Shown here one piece after another: positions 36,969 to 47,128 of a DNA stretch of 64,000 nucleotides (the first letter of the stretch is position 1; each line of letters starts with the position of its first letter). Under the pieces are notes generated by a model. That model saw nothing but the letters and a program-made list of their open reading frames with translations, was not told the DNA's origin and did not search any database. Origin of the DNA: Pseudorhodobacter aquimaris (GTDB taxonomy: Bacteria; Pseudomonadota; Alphaproteobacteria; Rhodobacterales; Rhodobacteraceae); the NCBI RefSeq assembly GCF_001202025.1, contig NZ_LGHS01000066.1, positions 62,001 through 126,000 of the forward strand, read 5' to 3'. The position numbers and the translations under genes are program-made.

Positions 36969-38201
36969 TCAAGCGATGTTTAAGACAGTGTTGAAATGGT
37001 CTTCCCATCGCGGGATTAGTGGTGTTGGGTGTTGTAATGTCTTTGGTGCCAATTCTTCGGTCCGTTCTATGCCACCCCGGTCCATCAAGCCGATGATTGC
37101 CTCTTGCCAAGAATATCTATCCCCCAAAGTGAGGTAAACGGGGTAATCCCCCAATGTTTCAAAGTAGATCGGCAGAGGGGGCAGGATCACCGGAACCCCA
37201 AGGCTGGCCGCCTCAAGCGGGGGCAGGCCATAGCCCTCAACATGGCTGGGAAACAAAAGCGCCCGCGCATTTGCGAGCAGGCCCATGACATTTCTGTCGG
37301 GCAGGTTCGGGATCTCGAACACGGTACGGTTCAGACAGGGCAGCGCATCAAGACGCTGAAAAAACGCCTTATCAGCCCAGCCACGACGGCCAAGGATCAA
37401 CAGGTCGGGAATGCTCTGTTCGGGCAGGCTGCGGTGAAAGTCCTCCCATAGGTCCAGCAGGAAACTGTGGTTCTTGCGTGGTTCAATCGTTCCAAGCGTT
37501 ACGAAATATGGCTTGTCACGTGGTGCGACTGGAGAAGGATCAGGCGGGGGAATACCCAAAGGCGCGACTATGCCCGCCGGTATGCGGCCGTGACGCGACA
37601 GATGCTGTTCTGTAAGGACGCGCGTCGCCCTAGCCGTGTGGATCACCAGATCCGCATGGGTGGCTGCTGCTGCAAGCTTGCGCTCAAAACCCTGTACGGT
37701 GCCGGCGCGGGTGAAATCCGGGTGGTCCAAGGGTATTGTGTCGTGGAGCAGCACCGAAACGGTGCCACCCGCAGCCTTGATCGCCATGAGGCCCGGATCT
37801 GTCAAATTGGAATGACCGACATTGATATAGGAAAACCCCTGCGGAAGATGCAATCCCAACATCTGCCGCAAACGCCCTTGGCGCGCACGCGCGACGGCGA
37901 AACGGCGCGCGGCGGTCTCTGCTCTGGCGCGCGTCGGGTCCTTACGTTGCGTCAAGCGTGATCGCATATCTGCACGGGGAAGGGGGATGCCCCCGAGGAC
38001 CATATCCTGAAAAGCGGCCATCCCCGCGCGATCAAGCAATAGGTAACCAAGCTGGCTGCGGATCAGGCCAAAAACCGGCACCCCGGTGGCAAGGAGCTGC
38101 CCAAGGTAGGCGGTCTCTACCCTGTCCACTCCGGTCGGTTGCCCTTTGCCTATGCGCGAAAGCAGACGCGTCAGATCAAGCAACCGGGCCGGAGGGGCCA
38201 T
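36969..38201 (-). CDS. Glycosyltransferase family 4 (GT-B) protein
   Basis: 410 aa. The C-terminal Rossmann half has TLGTIEPRKNHSFLLDLWEDF, LLILGRRGWADK and the EX7E donor motif in SHVEGYGLPPLEAASLGVPVI. The N-terminal half begins LLDLTRLLSRIGKGQPTGVDRVETAYL, frequent in capsule and O-antigen transferases of this group. It probably uses a nucleotide sugar to extend a surface polysaccharide. It is 3 bp downstream of galU, so both are in one operon, with galU supplying UDP-glucose. Confidence 0.88.
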   Translation of the reverse strand: MAPPARLLDLTRLLSRIGKGQPTGVDRVETAYLGQLLATGVPVFGLIRSQLGYLLLDRAGMAAFQDMVLGGIPLPRADMRSRLTQRKDPTRARAETAARRFAVARARQGRLRQMLGLHLPQGFSYINVGHSNLTDPGLMAIKAAGGTVSVLLHDTIPLDHPDFTRAGTVQGFERKLAAAATHADLVIHTARATRVLTEQHLSRHGRIPAGIVAPLGIPPPDPSPVAPRDKPYFVTLGTIEPRKNHSFLLDLWEDFHRSLPEQSIPDLLILGRRGWADKAFFQRLDALPCLNRTVFEIPNLPDRNVMGLLANARALLFPSHVEGYGLPPLEAASLGVPVILPPLPIYFETLGDYPVYLTLGDRYSWQEAIIGLMDRGGIERTEELAPKTLQHPTPLIPRWEDHFNTVLNIA

Positions 38202-38204
38202 GGC

Positions 38205-39101
38205 CTATTGCGCAGCTTTTTGCTGGGCGACCAATTCATGAAGATACGCGCCAAACTCTGCCTGAAACTCGGGGCGGGCAAGGCCAAAGGCAACCGTCGC
38301 CTGCAAAAACCCGGCTTTGGAGCCACAGTCATAACGTTGACCCTGAAAACGATAACCGTAAACGTTATCCTCTTCATGGATCTGCTGGGCAATCGCGTCA
38401 GTCAACTGAATCTCGCCACCAACACCCTGTTTCATCGTGTTAAGATCATTCAGAACTTTCGGCGATAGAATGTAACGGCCGATCACGGCAAGATTGGATG
38501 GGGCGTCCTCGGCCTTTGGTTTTTCCACCATGCCCTTTGCCCGCACAATCGCCCCCATATCATCGGCAATATCCAGCACGCCATAGGCGCCCGCTTTTTC
38601 CCGCGGCACTTCCATGGTTGCGACCATGTTGCCACCGGTTTCTGCATAGGCTTCAACCATCTGCTGCAAGCAGGGTTTTTCTGCGGCGATGACATCATCA
38701 GGCAATAGAACGGCAAAGGACTCATCGCCAATCAGACGGCGGGCGCACCAGACAGCATGGCCCAGTCCCATCGGGCGATTTTGGCGGACATAGGCAATTG
38801 CGCCGCTGTCCATATTGCTGGCCTTCAACACCTCCAGCAGGGCGGTCTTGCCGGATTTGCGCAGCGATGCCTCCAATTCCGGGGCAACGTCAAAATAGTC
38901 TTCCAGCGCGGATTTCCCGCGCGACGTGACAAAGATGAATTCAGTTATGCCCGCCGCCCGTGCCTCGTCAATCGCGTATTGGATAAGGGGACGGTCAACC
39001 AAGGTCATGATCTCTTTCGGGATCGACTTTGTTGCCGGCAGAAAGCGCGTTCCCATTCCAGCGACGGGAAAAACGGCTTTCGTGACTTTTTTGATTTTCA
39101 T
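38205..39101 (-). CDS. galU: UTP-glucose-1-phosphate uridylyltransferase
   Basis: 298 aa, normal length. The nucleotide-binding GMGTRFLPATKSIPKEIMTLVDRPLIQY motif is at residues ~16-42; further hallmarks are QNRPMGLGHAVWCAR and VEKPKAEDAPSNLAVIGRYIL. It makes UDP-glucose for polysaccharide building. The 159 bp upstream are AT-rich and hold the promoter. Followed after 3 bp by a GT4 gene. Confidence 0.96.
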   Translation of the reverse strand: MKIKKVTKAVFPVAGMGTRFLPATKSIPKEIMTLVDRPLIQYAIDEARAAGITEFIFVTSRGKSALEDYFDVAPELEASLRKSGKTALLEVLKASNMDSGAIAYVRQNRPMGLGHAVWCARRLIGDESFAVLLPDDVIAAEKPCLQQMVEAYAETGGNMVATMEVPREKAGAYGVLDIADDMGAIVRAKGMVEKPKAEDAPSNLAVIGRYILSPKVLNDLNTMKQGVGGEIQLTDAIAQQIHEEDNVYGYRFQGQRYDCGSKAGFLQATVAFGLARPEFQAEFGAYLHELVAQQKAAQ

Positions 39102-39163
39102 TGATCCACCTTACAGAAGTCGTAAAAATTTCGTCGCGTATACACATTCAATATGAACTTGGC

Positions 39164-39176
39164 ATCCAATTTGGAT
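39164..39176. promoter_or_regulatory. Perfect 6-1-6 palindrome upstream of galU
   Basis: ATCCAATTTGGAT lies 63 bp before the galU ATG in an AT-rich 159-bp gap (39102-39260). It could be an operator; no regulator can be named. Confidence 0.25.
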
Positions 39177-39260
39177 CATAATTTATCAAGAAACCTATAA
39201 AATGGAAACAGTTGGCCAATTACCGCCTATTTTTTTGTGCAATAAATGGCCTTTTGCAAC

Positions 39261-40472
39261 CTAAACGGGCCTATAGCGCGCCAGACGTGTCGACTCGATA
39301 GATTTGCGCGCGGCAAAGTTGTGCCAATCAAAATGGTTACCGTTGCGCAAGCTTCGCCCATAACGCCCGCCGGACTGCTCCCATATCCCGTCTTGGGTGA
39401 ATCTATGCGTATGTGCGGACAGGCCCCGTGCCATCAGGATAAGGGTTACGATGTCACCCTGCGCACGCGCGCGTAGGGCGGTCTGGTGCAATATGCGGCG
39501 ATCCCGAGCCTGCCCAAAGAGGATGCGACCCGGTCGTGGGCCTGTATCTGCGAGGGGGAAAAAATCCGAAAGCGTTGTGCTGATCGGGGTTTGGCTGATC
39601 TTTTTGCGGGCGGTAAGCTGGCCTGCTTGGATGCCACGTGTGAACCCGTCCATCAGGCGGCGAACCTGCCGCGGCTCTATTGCACCGCGGATCATATGGC
39701 GGATCAGCCGCGCTTTTTGATTTGCCGTATGGCGGGCCAATGCGGTGCGGGTCATGCCGTGTCGGGCGATGAAAAGGGCGAGGCTGTGGCCGATCTCGGT
39801 CAGATCAGTTGGCGCACGGTCATCGCGGCGGCGTGCCGATGCTGCAAATCCGTGATGTACAACCGCATCGGGTACAACGGCCGTCAGCCCCCCCGCAGCG
39901 GCAAGGCGCAGGTTTACATCAGCTTCATCCAGATAGAAGCGATAACCCTCGTCAAACCCGCCGACGGAGATTAGCGCCCCTCGGCCGAAGGCACAATTGG
40001 TGCCTTGGGTTTTGATCGCGCGTGATGCGGTGCCGGAATGCAGGCGGGTGTCGGGGCTTGCCTCAAAGGGGTGGTCAAAACCGTCCCCGTCCACCCAAGC
40101 CGCCCGCCACTGCCATGCAAGCCCTGACCGCCCCAAGACAAAACCACCTGCTGCCGTCACACGCGGGTCGGAAAACGGCGCCGTCAGCCGTGACAGCCAT
40201 GAAGGTTCCGGCACCGCGTCATCATCCAGAAAGGCAACCACAGGGGCGGCTGCTAAGCCAAGCCCGATATTGCGCGCCGCAGAGATATTGGGGCGATCAT
40301 ATTCCGCAAGCTTAAGCCGAAGGCGCGTCCCTTGTGCCGCGCGAATCCCCTCTGGATCCGCGACGACGATCACCTCAAAGGACGGGTGATCCATCTGCGC
40401 CACGCCCGCCAGCGCGCGGGCCAATGCGGCGGGGCGGTGGCGGCTGACGATAATCAGGCTGGTCGGGATCAT
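39261..40472 (-). CDS. Glycosyltransferase family 2 protein
   Basis: 403 aa. GT-A fold at the N-terminus: SLIIVSRHRPAALARALAGVAQMDHPSFEVIVVADPE, AARNIGLGLAAAPVVAFLDDDAVPEPSWL with the DDD metal site, and GTNCAFGRGALISVGGFDEGYRFYLDEADVNLRL. The last ~120 residues are basic and less conserved. It overlaps cysQ by 4 bp (ATGA), which couples the two. Probably part of the surface polysaccharide set. Confidence 0.88.
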   Translation of the reverse strand: MIPTSLIIVSRHRPAALARALAGVAQMDHPSFEVIVVADPEGIRAAQGTRLRLKLAEYDRPNISAARNIGLGLAAAPVVAFLDDDAVPEPSWLSRLTAPFSDPRVTAAGGFVLGRSGLAWQWRAAWVDGDGFDHPFEASPDTRLHSGTASRAIKTQGTNCAFGRGALISVGGFDEGYRFYLDEADVNLRLAAAGGLTAVVPDAVVHHGFAASARRRDDRAPTDLTEIGHSLALFIARHGMTRTALARHTANQKARLIRHMIRGAIEPRQVRRLMDGFTRGIQAGQLTARKKISQTPISTTLSDFFPLADTGPRPGRILFGQARDRRILHQTALRARAQGDIVTLILMARGLSAHTHRFTQDGIWEQSGGRYGRSLRNGNHFDWHNFAARKSIESTRLARYRPV

Positions 40473-41263
40473 TTCCGAAGGGTAACGCCCGGTGCATAGG
40501 CGATGAAAAAGGGGTTTTCCCAGCCTGCTTTGCCATAGGCCAAGGGTTCATGCGTATCGAAATGCACGACCCGCCCGCCCGCGCCGCGCAGGACGGCGTC
40601 CCCGGCAGCAGTGTCCCATTCCATTGTGCGCCCCAGACGGGGATAGAGATCGGCCTCTCCGTTCGCGACAAGACAGAACTTGAGACTGCTGCCCGCACTG
40701 GTCATATCACGCACTGCATATTTGCCGATATAGGCATCGGTGGCCGCATCTCGGTGCGATTTGGAGGCAACGACCATAAGCGCGCTGTCATCGGGTGAGG
40801 AAACATTGATCTCTTGGCAGGGACCGACCTGATTTTTGAGAAACTCACCCGTCTCTTCAACCGCTTGACCGTCGGCACGGGTATAAAACAAGCGCCCCTT
40901 GGCGGGGGCATAAACCACGCCACGCTGTGGGATACCGTTTTCGACATAGGCAATATTGACCGTAAAATCGCCGCGACGTTTCACAAATTCCTTGGTGCCG
41001 TCCAATGGATCGACGATCAAAAAGGTAGAGGCCTCCAGCGCGTGGCTCTCGGCCTGTTCTTCGGTGATCAGCACCACATCCGGGTATGCGGCCCGCAGAC
41101 CTGCCGCGATAATGGCATCTGCCGCCTCATCAGCCTCTGTCACGGGGCTTTCGTCAGATTTGGACCGGACCTCGAAATCCGGTGCGGCATAGACCTCCAT
41201 GATCTTGGCGCCAGCCTCCAGGGCCAGTTCGCGCATCAAGGATACGAGGGGGGAATAGTCCAT
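40469..41263 (-). CDS. cysQ: 3'(2'),5'-bisphosphate nucleotidase CysQ
   Basis: 264 aa inositol-monophosphatase fold. Metal-site motifs are SDESPVTEADEAAD, TEEQ, and DPLDGTKEFVKRRGDFTVNIA; the closing EWDTAAGDAVLRGAGG is also present. It hydrolyses PAP, the by-product of PAPS-dependent sulfation, to AMP and phosphate. ATG 41263 (GGAG 6 nt upstream) is preferred to the ATG at 41275. Its place among glycosyltransferases and near a sulfotransferase suggests support of polysaccharide sulfation rather than only cysteine synthesis (inference). Confidence 0.93.
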   Translation of the reverse strand: MDYSPLVSLMRELALEAGAKIMEVYAAPDFEVRSKSDESPVTEADEAADAIIAAGLRAAYPDVVLITEEQAESHALEASTFLIVDPLDGTKEFVKRRGDFTVNIAYVENGIPQRGVVYAPAKGRLFYTRADGQAVEETGEFLKNQVGPCQEINVSSPDDSALMVVASKSHRDAATDAYIGKYAVRDMTSAGSSLKFCLVANGEADLYPRLGRTMEWDTAAGDAVLRGAGGRVVHFDTHEPLAYGKAGWENPFFIAYAPGVTLRK

Positions 41264-41399
41264 TCTGCTCTCCATTTCACGCGGATCTCAGCATTATTGC
41301 CAAAAATACTGTTCCTCCTTATCATATGCGTTCAAGGTATCAGCAAGTTTTCCCCTCCATATTTAACAACAGTCGCCCAGAGCAGAGGTAATAACCAAA

Positions 41400-42221
41400 A
41401 TGTTCCAACGCGAGGCCCCGAAAGGTCGGTTGCTTACGGCTTTTGGTATGTTGGAGTTGATCTTTCATGCCTCTGTCCGAACAGTTCGCAAGAACCACGG
41501 CAATCCGATTATCGGGCTGTTGTTGAATATCCTGCAAACGGTCATGCTGGTTGCGGTGTTTTATCTGCTGTTTCAGGTGCTGGGCATGCGCGGCATGGCG
41601 ATCCGCGGGGATTACTTGCTCTATGTGATGTCGGGCATTTTCATGTTCATGACGCATATCAAGGCTTTGGGCGCTGTCGCGGGATGCGAAGGCCCGACCT
41701 CTGCGATGATGAAACATGCGCCGATGAATACCTTTGTGGCAATTGCATCCGCCGCTGTGGCAAGCCTTTATACGCAGGTTCTTTCGGCGATTGTGGTGCT
41801 CTATATCTATCACGCGGCTTTTAACCCGATCAGTTTTCACAATCTTCCGGGTGTGCTTGGGATGCTGCTGTTATCATGGAGCAGTGGGGTTGCGATCGGG
41901 ACATTGTTGCTCGCGCTAAAGCCGTGGCAACCGGATGCTGTTGGAATTATTACGCAGCTTTATCAACGTGCCAATATGATCGCCAGCGGCAAGATGTTTG
42001 TTGCGAATACCATGCCGACATCAAAACTTGTTCTGTTTGACTGGAACCCTTTGTTTCACACAATAGACCAAGGGCGCGGTTTTGCCTTTTTGAATTATAA
42101 CCCGCATTATAGTAATTGGGAATATCCGCTCAAAGTGACTTTGGTGATCCTTGTGATCGGGTTGATGGCGGAAAACTTCACGCGCAAGCATGCCTCAATC
42201 AGCTGGGGTGCAAAGCGGTAG
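41400..42221 (+). CDS. ABC-2 type polysaccharide export permease (KpsM-like)
   Basis: 273 aa with about six membrane segments, resembling the permeases of capsule or O-antigen ABC exporters (LELIFHASVRTVRKNHGNPIIGLLLNILQTVMLVAVFYLLFQVLG near the start, IASGKMFVANTMP and LFDWNPLFHTIDQGRGFAFLNYNPHYSNW near the end). No ATPase partner gene (KpsT-like) is in the window, so it must be encoded elsewhere. Divergent from cysQ across 136 bp; the neighbouring glycosyltransferases are likely suppliers of its substrate. Confidence 0.85.
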   Translation: MFQREAPKGRLLTAFGMLELIFHASVRTVRKNHGNPIIGLLLNILQTVMLVAVFYLLFQVLGMRGMAIRGDYLLYVMSGIFMFMTHIKALGAVAGCEGPTSAMMKHAPMNTFVAIASAAVASLYTQVLSAIVVLYIYHAAFNPISFHNLPGVLGMLLLSWSSGVAIGTLLLALKPWQPDAVGIITQLYQRANMIASGKMFVANTMPTSKLVLFDWNPLFHTIDQGRGFAFLNYNPHYSNWEYPLKVTLVILVIGLMAENFTRKHASISWGAKR

Positions 42222-42223
42222 CG

Positions 42224-42754
42224 CTATTGCGGATGTTCAAATAGATGGATGGCCAGAACCGGCGCGCCGTGCAGGGATGCGGCGGGGGCGGCAATCAGAA
42301 AATCATGGCGTGCAAGCGTGATGCCACCATATTGCACCGCGCCCAAAGCGAATATGCAAAGCGTGGCGCCGTCGCGCGGGCTCAGGGCGGTATTTTCCAC
42401 AACTTCAACGGCGGGTATGGGCAAGCTGCGGTGGGTCATCACATTGAAATCCACTGCGGTTGCCGTAACACCTTGCGCGGCAAGAGGGATATCACCGGGA
42501 AAGGCGACGGGTTGCAGGTGGCCGGCGTGAAAATGCCCTGCCCCGACAAGGTCAAAGCCCGGCCCGTCGATTACAGTCAGGTTCCGCTCTATATCCGGGA
42601 ACTGTGAAAACGGTCCATCCTTGGCAACCGTCGCCATAGAAAACCGCCAGCGCAAACCGACATCATCTGCCGCGCGCCAGATCTCGATGGTTGTGCCTTG
42701 GCCATTCGCCCAGGGCATTTCGGTATAATCGGCGCGGGTCAGGTGGCGGGTCAT
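42224..42754 (-). CDS. HutD family protein
   Basis: 176 aa small cupin-like protein. The N-terminal MTRHLTRADYTEMPWANGQGTTIEIWR and LRWRFSMATVAKDGPFSQFPDIERNLTVIDG are diagnostic of HutD/Ves-type proteins. Members are linked to histidine utilisation in some bacteria, but no hut genes are here, and the molecular function is unclear. Ends 3 bp from the end of the convergent permease gene; rmuC lies 6 bp upstream, so it may be co-transcribed with mutL-rmuC. Confidence 0.88.
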   Translation of the reverse strand: MTRHLTRADYTEMPWANGQGTTIEIWRAADDVGLRWRFSMATVAKDGPFSQFPDIERNLTVIDGPGFDLVGAGHFHAGHLQPVAFPGDIPLAAQGVTATAVDFNVMTHRSLPIPAVEVVENTALSPRDGATLCIFALGAVQYGGITLARHDFLIAAPAASLHGAPVLAIHLFEHPQ

Positions 42755-42760
42755 CTGTTC

Positions 42761-43927
42761 TTACTCTGTCTGTTGGTTGCCGATCAAATCGGGGCCGGGT
42801 ATCGGGTCCGGGGAAAGCTCTTCGAAATCGAAATTATCCAGCTTGGCGGCACGTTTTCCGGCACGCTCAGCGGCGGTGCTGATCCCGTCCAGATCGGCGC
42901 GGGTCTGGTTGAAATGGGTGTTCAGCTTGTCGACGCGGTTCACAACCAGCTCTACATCGCGGTGCAAAAGCCGCAATGTCGCACGAATCGCACCGGCCTG
43001 TTCACGCATCCGCGCATCCTTCAGCACCGCACGCATGGTATTCAGCGTCGCCATACACGTGGTGGGAGAGACAATCCAGACCTTTGCATCAAAGCCGTCA
43101 CGCACCAGTTCGGGGAAGTTGGCGTGCAACTCGGCATAGACCGCCTCGGACGGCAGGAACATCAGCGCGCCATCGGCGGTTTCCCCATCAAGGATATATT
43201 TCTCCGAGATCGCCTTGATATGCGCTTTGACAGATACGCGCATTTGCCGTGCGGCATCCAATTGCTCGGCGGGCGTCTGTGCGCGGCGCAGGGCCTCATA
43301 GGCCTCCAGCGGGAATTTGCTGTCGATGACGATCGGGCCGGGCGGATTGGGCAGATGGATCAGGCAATCGGCCCGCTTCCCGTTTGAGAGCGTGGCCTGC
43401 ATCGAATAGGCATCGGCCGGCAGGGCCTTGCGCACGATGTCATTCAGCTGGATTTCCCCAAAAGCACCGCGGGTTTGCTTGTTGGACAGGATATCCTGTA
43501 ATCCCAAAACGTTGCCAGAGAGTTTCTCGATGTTCGCCTGCGCCTTGTCGATGGTTTCCAAGCGCTGCTGCAACTCGCCCAAACTGCGCGCCGTACGGGT
43601 TGAGGTGCCGTGCAGGCTTTCGGTCATGCCGCGTTGCACCTCTGTCAGCCGCTTTTCCATCATTTGCAGCATTGCCGTTTGGGAATGGGTCTGGGTCTCG
43701 GAAACATGGTGCAAGCCGCCTGCCAGCCGTTCCTGCCCTTCGGATAAATGCTGTACCCGTTGGCCCAACCAGCCCATTTCCCGCATCAGGGGTTCTGTAG
43801 CTTTGGCCGATTGCCCCAAGGCGCGCAGGATCAGCAGGAAGAACCCCAGAACAACAGCAACGCCGCCGCCAATCAGCAAGATCAGCGGATCATTCCAATT
43901 GTATATTTCCCCTGCAATTTCAATCAT
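42761..43927 (-). CDS. rmuC: DNA recombination protein RmuC
   Basis: 388 aa. An N-terminal membrane helix (residues ~15-32), then a long coiled coil ([19 protein letters not shown] ... [22 protein letters not shown]), then the RmuC nuclease-like core ([77 protein letters not shown]). RmuC limits rearrangements at inverted repeats; the mechanism is uncertain. It overlaps mutL by 4 bp (ATGA), linking two DNA-stability genes. Confidence 0.95.
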   Translation of the reverse strand: MIEIAGEIYNWNDPLILLIGGGVAVVLGFFLLILRALGQSAKATEPLMREMGWLGQRVQHLSEGQERLAGGLHHVSETQTHSQTAMLQMMEKRLTEVQRGMTESLHGTSTRTARSLGELQQRLETIDKAQANIEKLSGNVLGLQDILSNKQTRGAFGEIQLNDIVRKALPADAYSMQATLSNGKRADCLIHLPNPPGPIVIDSKFPLEAYEALRRAQTPAEQLDAARQMRVSVKAHIKAISEKYILDGETADGALMFLPSEAVYAELHANFPELVRDGFDAKVWIVSPTTCMATLNTMRAVLKDARMREQAGAIRATLRLLHRDVELVVNRVDKLNTHFNQTRADLDGISTAAERAGKRAAKLDNFDFEELSPDPIPGPDLIGNQQTE

Positions 43928-45753
43928 CTGCGCCCGAACAGCTTTTCAATGTCGGCCAGCTTCAATTCAACATAGGTCGGGCGACCGTGGTTACATTGCC
44001 CTGATAGCGGCGTCGCCTCCATTTCCCGCAAAAGCGCATTCATTTCCTCGGCGCGCATCTGCCGACCGGAACGAATGGACCCGTGGCAGGCCATGCTGGA
44101 TAAAACCGCATCCATCCGCGCTTGCAACCGGTCAGAGCTTCCGATGTCGGCCAGATCATCCAGAATATCGCGCAGCAGATCGGCGGCGTTGACACGGCCC
44201 AGGATCGCCGGCGTTTCGCGTACTGCAATCGCGCTGCCGCCAAAGGCCTCGATCACAAGGCCAAGTTCGGCCAATTCGGGTGCGGCCTCCATCAGCCTTG
44301 TGCAATCACTGGCCGAAAGGTCAATGATTTCAGGGATAAGCAGCGCTTGGGTGGCGATGCCCTTATCATCCCGCTGCGCTTTGAGGCGCTCATAGACCAG
44401 CCGTTCATGGGCGGCGTGTTGGTCCACGATAACCATACCATTTTCGGTCTGCGCGATGATGTAGTTTTCATGGACCTGCGCGCGCGCAGCACCCAAGGGG
44501 CGTGCGATATCTTGGGACGGGGTTTCCTCAAAACGGGCAGAGGGGCTTTCGGCAAAGCCCATATCCGGCGCGGGGGCCTGATAGGCAAACGAATGGCGGA
44601 TCGCCCCGGCTGAGGGGCGCTCCATCTGATAGACCCGCGCGGGCGCGCTCGGTTCCGGCTGAAAAGCGGCAAGCGTTTCGGCCCCCACGGTAGAGGAGGC
44701 GCGATGACCCGCCTCGGCCAGCGCATGACGGAGCGAGGACACGATAAGCCCGCGGGCAAGCGCCGGATCGCGAAAGCGGACCTCGGATTTTGCGGGATGC
44801 ACGTTCACGTCAACCAGATGCGGATCGCATTCGATATTCAGCACAGCGGCCGGATGGCGATCACGGCTGAGCACATCCATATAGGCGGCGCGCAACGCCC
44901 CATAGAGCATGCGGTCCTGCACCGGACGCCCGTTCACAAACAGATATTGCGCCGCTGATGATCCGCGCGAATAGGTGGGCAATGCAGCATAGCCGATCAG
45001 TCGGAGATCCTCACGCGGGGCGTCAATACGCAGGGCGTTATCGGCAAACTCACGCCCCAGAACCGAGGCAACCCGCCCGTGCAGCGCATCAAAGAAATCC
45101 CCCGAGACAGGATCGGCGCGAAACATCACCCGCGCCTCGCCGTTAGACACATCGCGCAGGTTGAATCCGACCTCGGGTTCGGCCAGGGCAAGCCGTTTGA
45201 TGACATCGGCAATGGCCATCGCCTCGGCGCGGTCCGAACGCATGAATTTCAGCCGGGCAGGGGTGGCGTAAAACAGATCGCGCAGCTCGACCACGGTGCC
45301 GCTGTTGATGGGGGCAGGGCGCGGGGCCTCCATCCGGCCACCGGACACGGTGATCATCATCCCGTCGCTGTAAGCGGTACGCGAGGTGATGGTCAGCCGC
45401 CCGACAGCCCCCAAGGATGGCAATGCCTCACCGCGAAACCCGAAGGAGTGGATGTTGAGCAGGTCACTGCCATCAATCTTGGATGTGGCATGGCGCGACA
45501 GGGCCAAGGGCAGGTCCTCTGCCGTCATCCCGCAGCCGTCATCGGTGATGCGGATCAGGGTCTTGCCGCCATCGGCATAGTCGATCGCGATGCGTCGCGC
45601 CCCTGCATCCAGCGCGTTTTCGACCAGTTCCTTCACCGCTGAGGCGGGTCGTTCGATCACCTCCCCCGCGGCGATACGGTTGATGGCCGATTCGTCCAAC
45701 TGGCGAATGATGGTGCGTGGTGCTGCGCTTATGTTGCGGTCTGGTCCATTCAT
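43924..45753 (-). CDS. mutL: DNA mismatch repair protein MutL
   Basis: 609 aa. The N-terminal GHKL ATPase domain has [38 protein letters not shown] and [15 protein letters not shown]. The C-terminal domain carries the endonuclease motif [12 protein letters not shown] and, further on, [11 protein letters not shown] and [11 protein letters not shown]. It therefore should nick DNA itself, as in bacteria that lack MutH. First gene of mutL-rmuC-hutD-like operon. Confidence 0.97.
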   Translation of the reverse strand: MNGPDRNISAAPRTIIRQLDESAINRIAAGEVIERPASAVKELVENALDAGARRIAIDYADGGKTLIRITDDGCGMTAEDLPLALSRHATSKIDGSDLLNIHSFGFRGEALPSLGAVGRLTITSRTAYSDGMMITVSGGRMEAPRPAPINSGTVVELRDLFYATPARLKFMRSDRAEAMAIADVIKRLALAEPEVGFNLRDVSNGEARVMFRADPVSGDFFDALHGRVASVLGREFADNALRIDAPREDLRLIGYAALPTYSRGSSAAQYLFVNGRPVQDRMLYGALRAAYMDVLSRDRHPAAVLNIECDPHLVDVNVHPAKSEVRFRDPALARGLIVSSLRHALAEAGHRASSTVGAETLAAFQPEPSAPARVYQMERPSAGAIRHSFAYQAPAPDMGFAESPSARFEETPSQDIARPLGAARAQVHENYIIAQTENGMVIVDQHAAHERLVYERLKAQRDDKGIATQALLIPEIIDLSASDCTRLMEAAPELAELGLVIEAFGGSAIAVRETPAILGRVNAADLLRDILDDLADIGSSDRLQARMDAVLSSMACHGSIRSGRQMRAEEMNALLREMEATPLSGQCNHGRPTYVELKLADIEKLFGRR

Positions 45754-45826
45754 GACACCAGTTTTAGCACGGCACAGGGATCTAAGCCACCGCTTGCCTC
45801 GGGTTATCCACCGTTTTGATGACCTG

Positions 45827-47128
45827 TCAAAGCGCGCCTTCGGGCTGTCCGACGATCACGAAATGCAGATCCTCGGGGCGCAAAAGCCGTTTGGCAACCT
45901 TGGCGACATCTTCCAGCGTGACCGCCTCGATTTTGGCGTTACGGGTTGTGGCATAATCAATGGGCATCCCGTCCATTTGCATCCCGACCAGAATCCGCGC
46001 GATCTGGGAATTGCCGCTGAACCGCAGGGGATAGGAGCCGGTCAGATAGGTCTTGGTTTTCGCCAGCTCCTCGGCGGTGATGCCTTCATTCGCCGCGCGG
46101 GCCCATTCGGCGCGCACGATCTTAACCGCCTCAAGTGCTGTGGCATTGGCGCTGGAGAAACGGCCCGAGAGCACCTCGGCGTGGTCCTTATCGGCCAGAT
46201 AGGTGCCAATGCCATAGGTCAGCCCGCGTTTGTCGCGCACCTCTGTCATCAGGCGGGCGCTGAACCGGCCACCGCCCAGAACTTCGTTCAGGATATAGGC
46301 GGCAAAAAACTCGGGGTCGTCGCGCTTGATGCCCTGATGGCCGAAATGGATCACCGATTGCGGGCCGGGGAATTCGACCACGGTTTCACCGCCCTGCAAG
46401 GACCACTCTGCACGTTCGGGCAAAGGTGCGCCCTTGGCGGGCAAATCGCCCAAAAGCCCATCCAGCAGCACCCCAAGATCCGCCGCAGAGATATCGCCCG
46501 TCGCCGCAACATAAAGATGTTCGCGGGTAATCGCATTCTCAAAGGCCGCTTGGATATCGGCGCGGCTCAGGCTGGCCACGCTTTGCTCGGTGCCGCCACC
46601 GTCACGGCCATAGGGGTGGTCGCCATAAGCAAGCATGTTGAAGCGTTTTGCGGCGATGCTATCGGGGTTTTTCTCGTCCGAGCGGATATTGGAAAGCACC
46701 TGCCCGCGCACGCGTTCCACGGCATCGGCGTCAAAACGGGGCTGGGTCAGGGCAAGGTGCAAAAGGTCCATCGCCTCGGTCCGGTTCTCGGTCAGGAATT
46801 GGGCAGAGATGCTGACGCTATCGTCCCATGCCTGAAAACTGAATGAGGCAGCCAGCGAATCGCGCGCATTGGCAAAGCCCTGAGCATCCAGATCGCCGGC
46901 GCCTTCCTCAAGCAAGGCCGTCATCAGGTTGACCCCACCGCGCTGATCCACCGGATCAAGCGAAGTGCCGCCGCGCATCCTGATCTCCAGCGCGGTGAAG
47001 GGGATCTCATGGTCCTCGATCAGCCAGGCAGTGATGCCACCGGGGGAGGTGACCTTCTGGATCGGCAGCTCTGCATGGGCGGGCAAGGACAGTGCCAGAA
47101 AGGCCGCAAAGAAAAAACGCATCATCAT
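45827..47128 (-). CDS. M16 family peptidase-like protein, inactive partner
   Basis: 433 aa with a signal peptide (about 18 residues, ending AHA). The pitrilysin fold is clear ([52 protein letters not shown]-like later strands), but the HxxEH zinc motif of the active partner is replaced by LMTALLEEG. The C-terminal part has [29 protein letters not shown], the R/Y substrate-binding motif. Such proteins form a heterodimer with an active M16B subunit in the periplasm. It overlaps that gene by 4 bp. Confidence 0.9.
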   Translation of the reverse strand: MMMRFFFAAFLALSLPAHAELPIQKVTSPGGITAWLIEDHEIPFTALEIRMRGGTSLDPVDQRGGVNLMTALLEEGAGDLDAQGFANARDSLAASFSFQAWDDSVSISAQFLTENRTEAMDLLHLALTQPRFDADAVERVRGQVLSNIRSDEKNPDSIAAKRFNMLAYGDHPYGRDGGGTEQSVASLSRADIQAAFENAITREHLYVAATGDISAADLGVLLDGLLGDLPAKGAPLPERAEWSLQGGETVVEFPGPQSVIHFGHQGIKRDDPEFFAAYILNEVLGGGRFSARLMTEVRDKRGLTYGIGTYLADKDHAEVLSGRFSSANATALEAVKIVRAEWARAANEGITAEELAKTKTYLTGSYPLRFSGNSQIARILVGMQMDGMPIDYATTRNAKIEAVTLEDVAKVAKRLLRPEDLHFVIVGQPEGAL

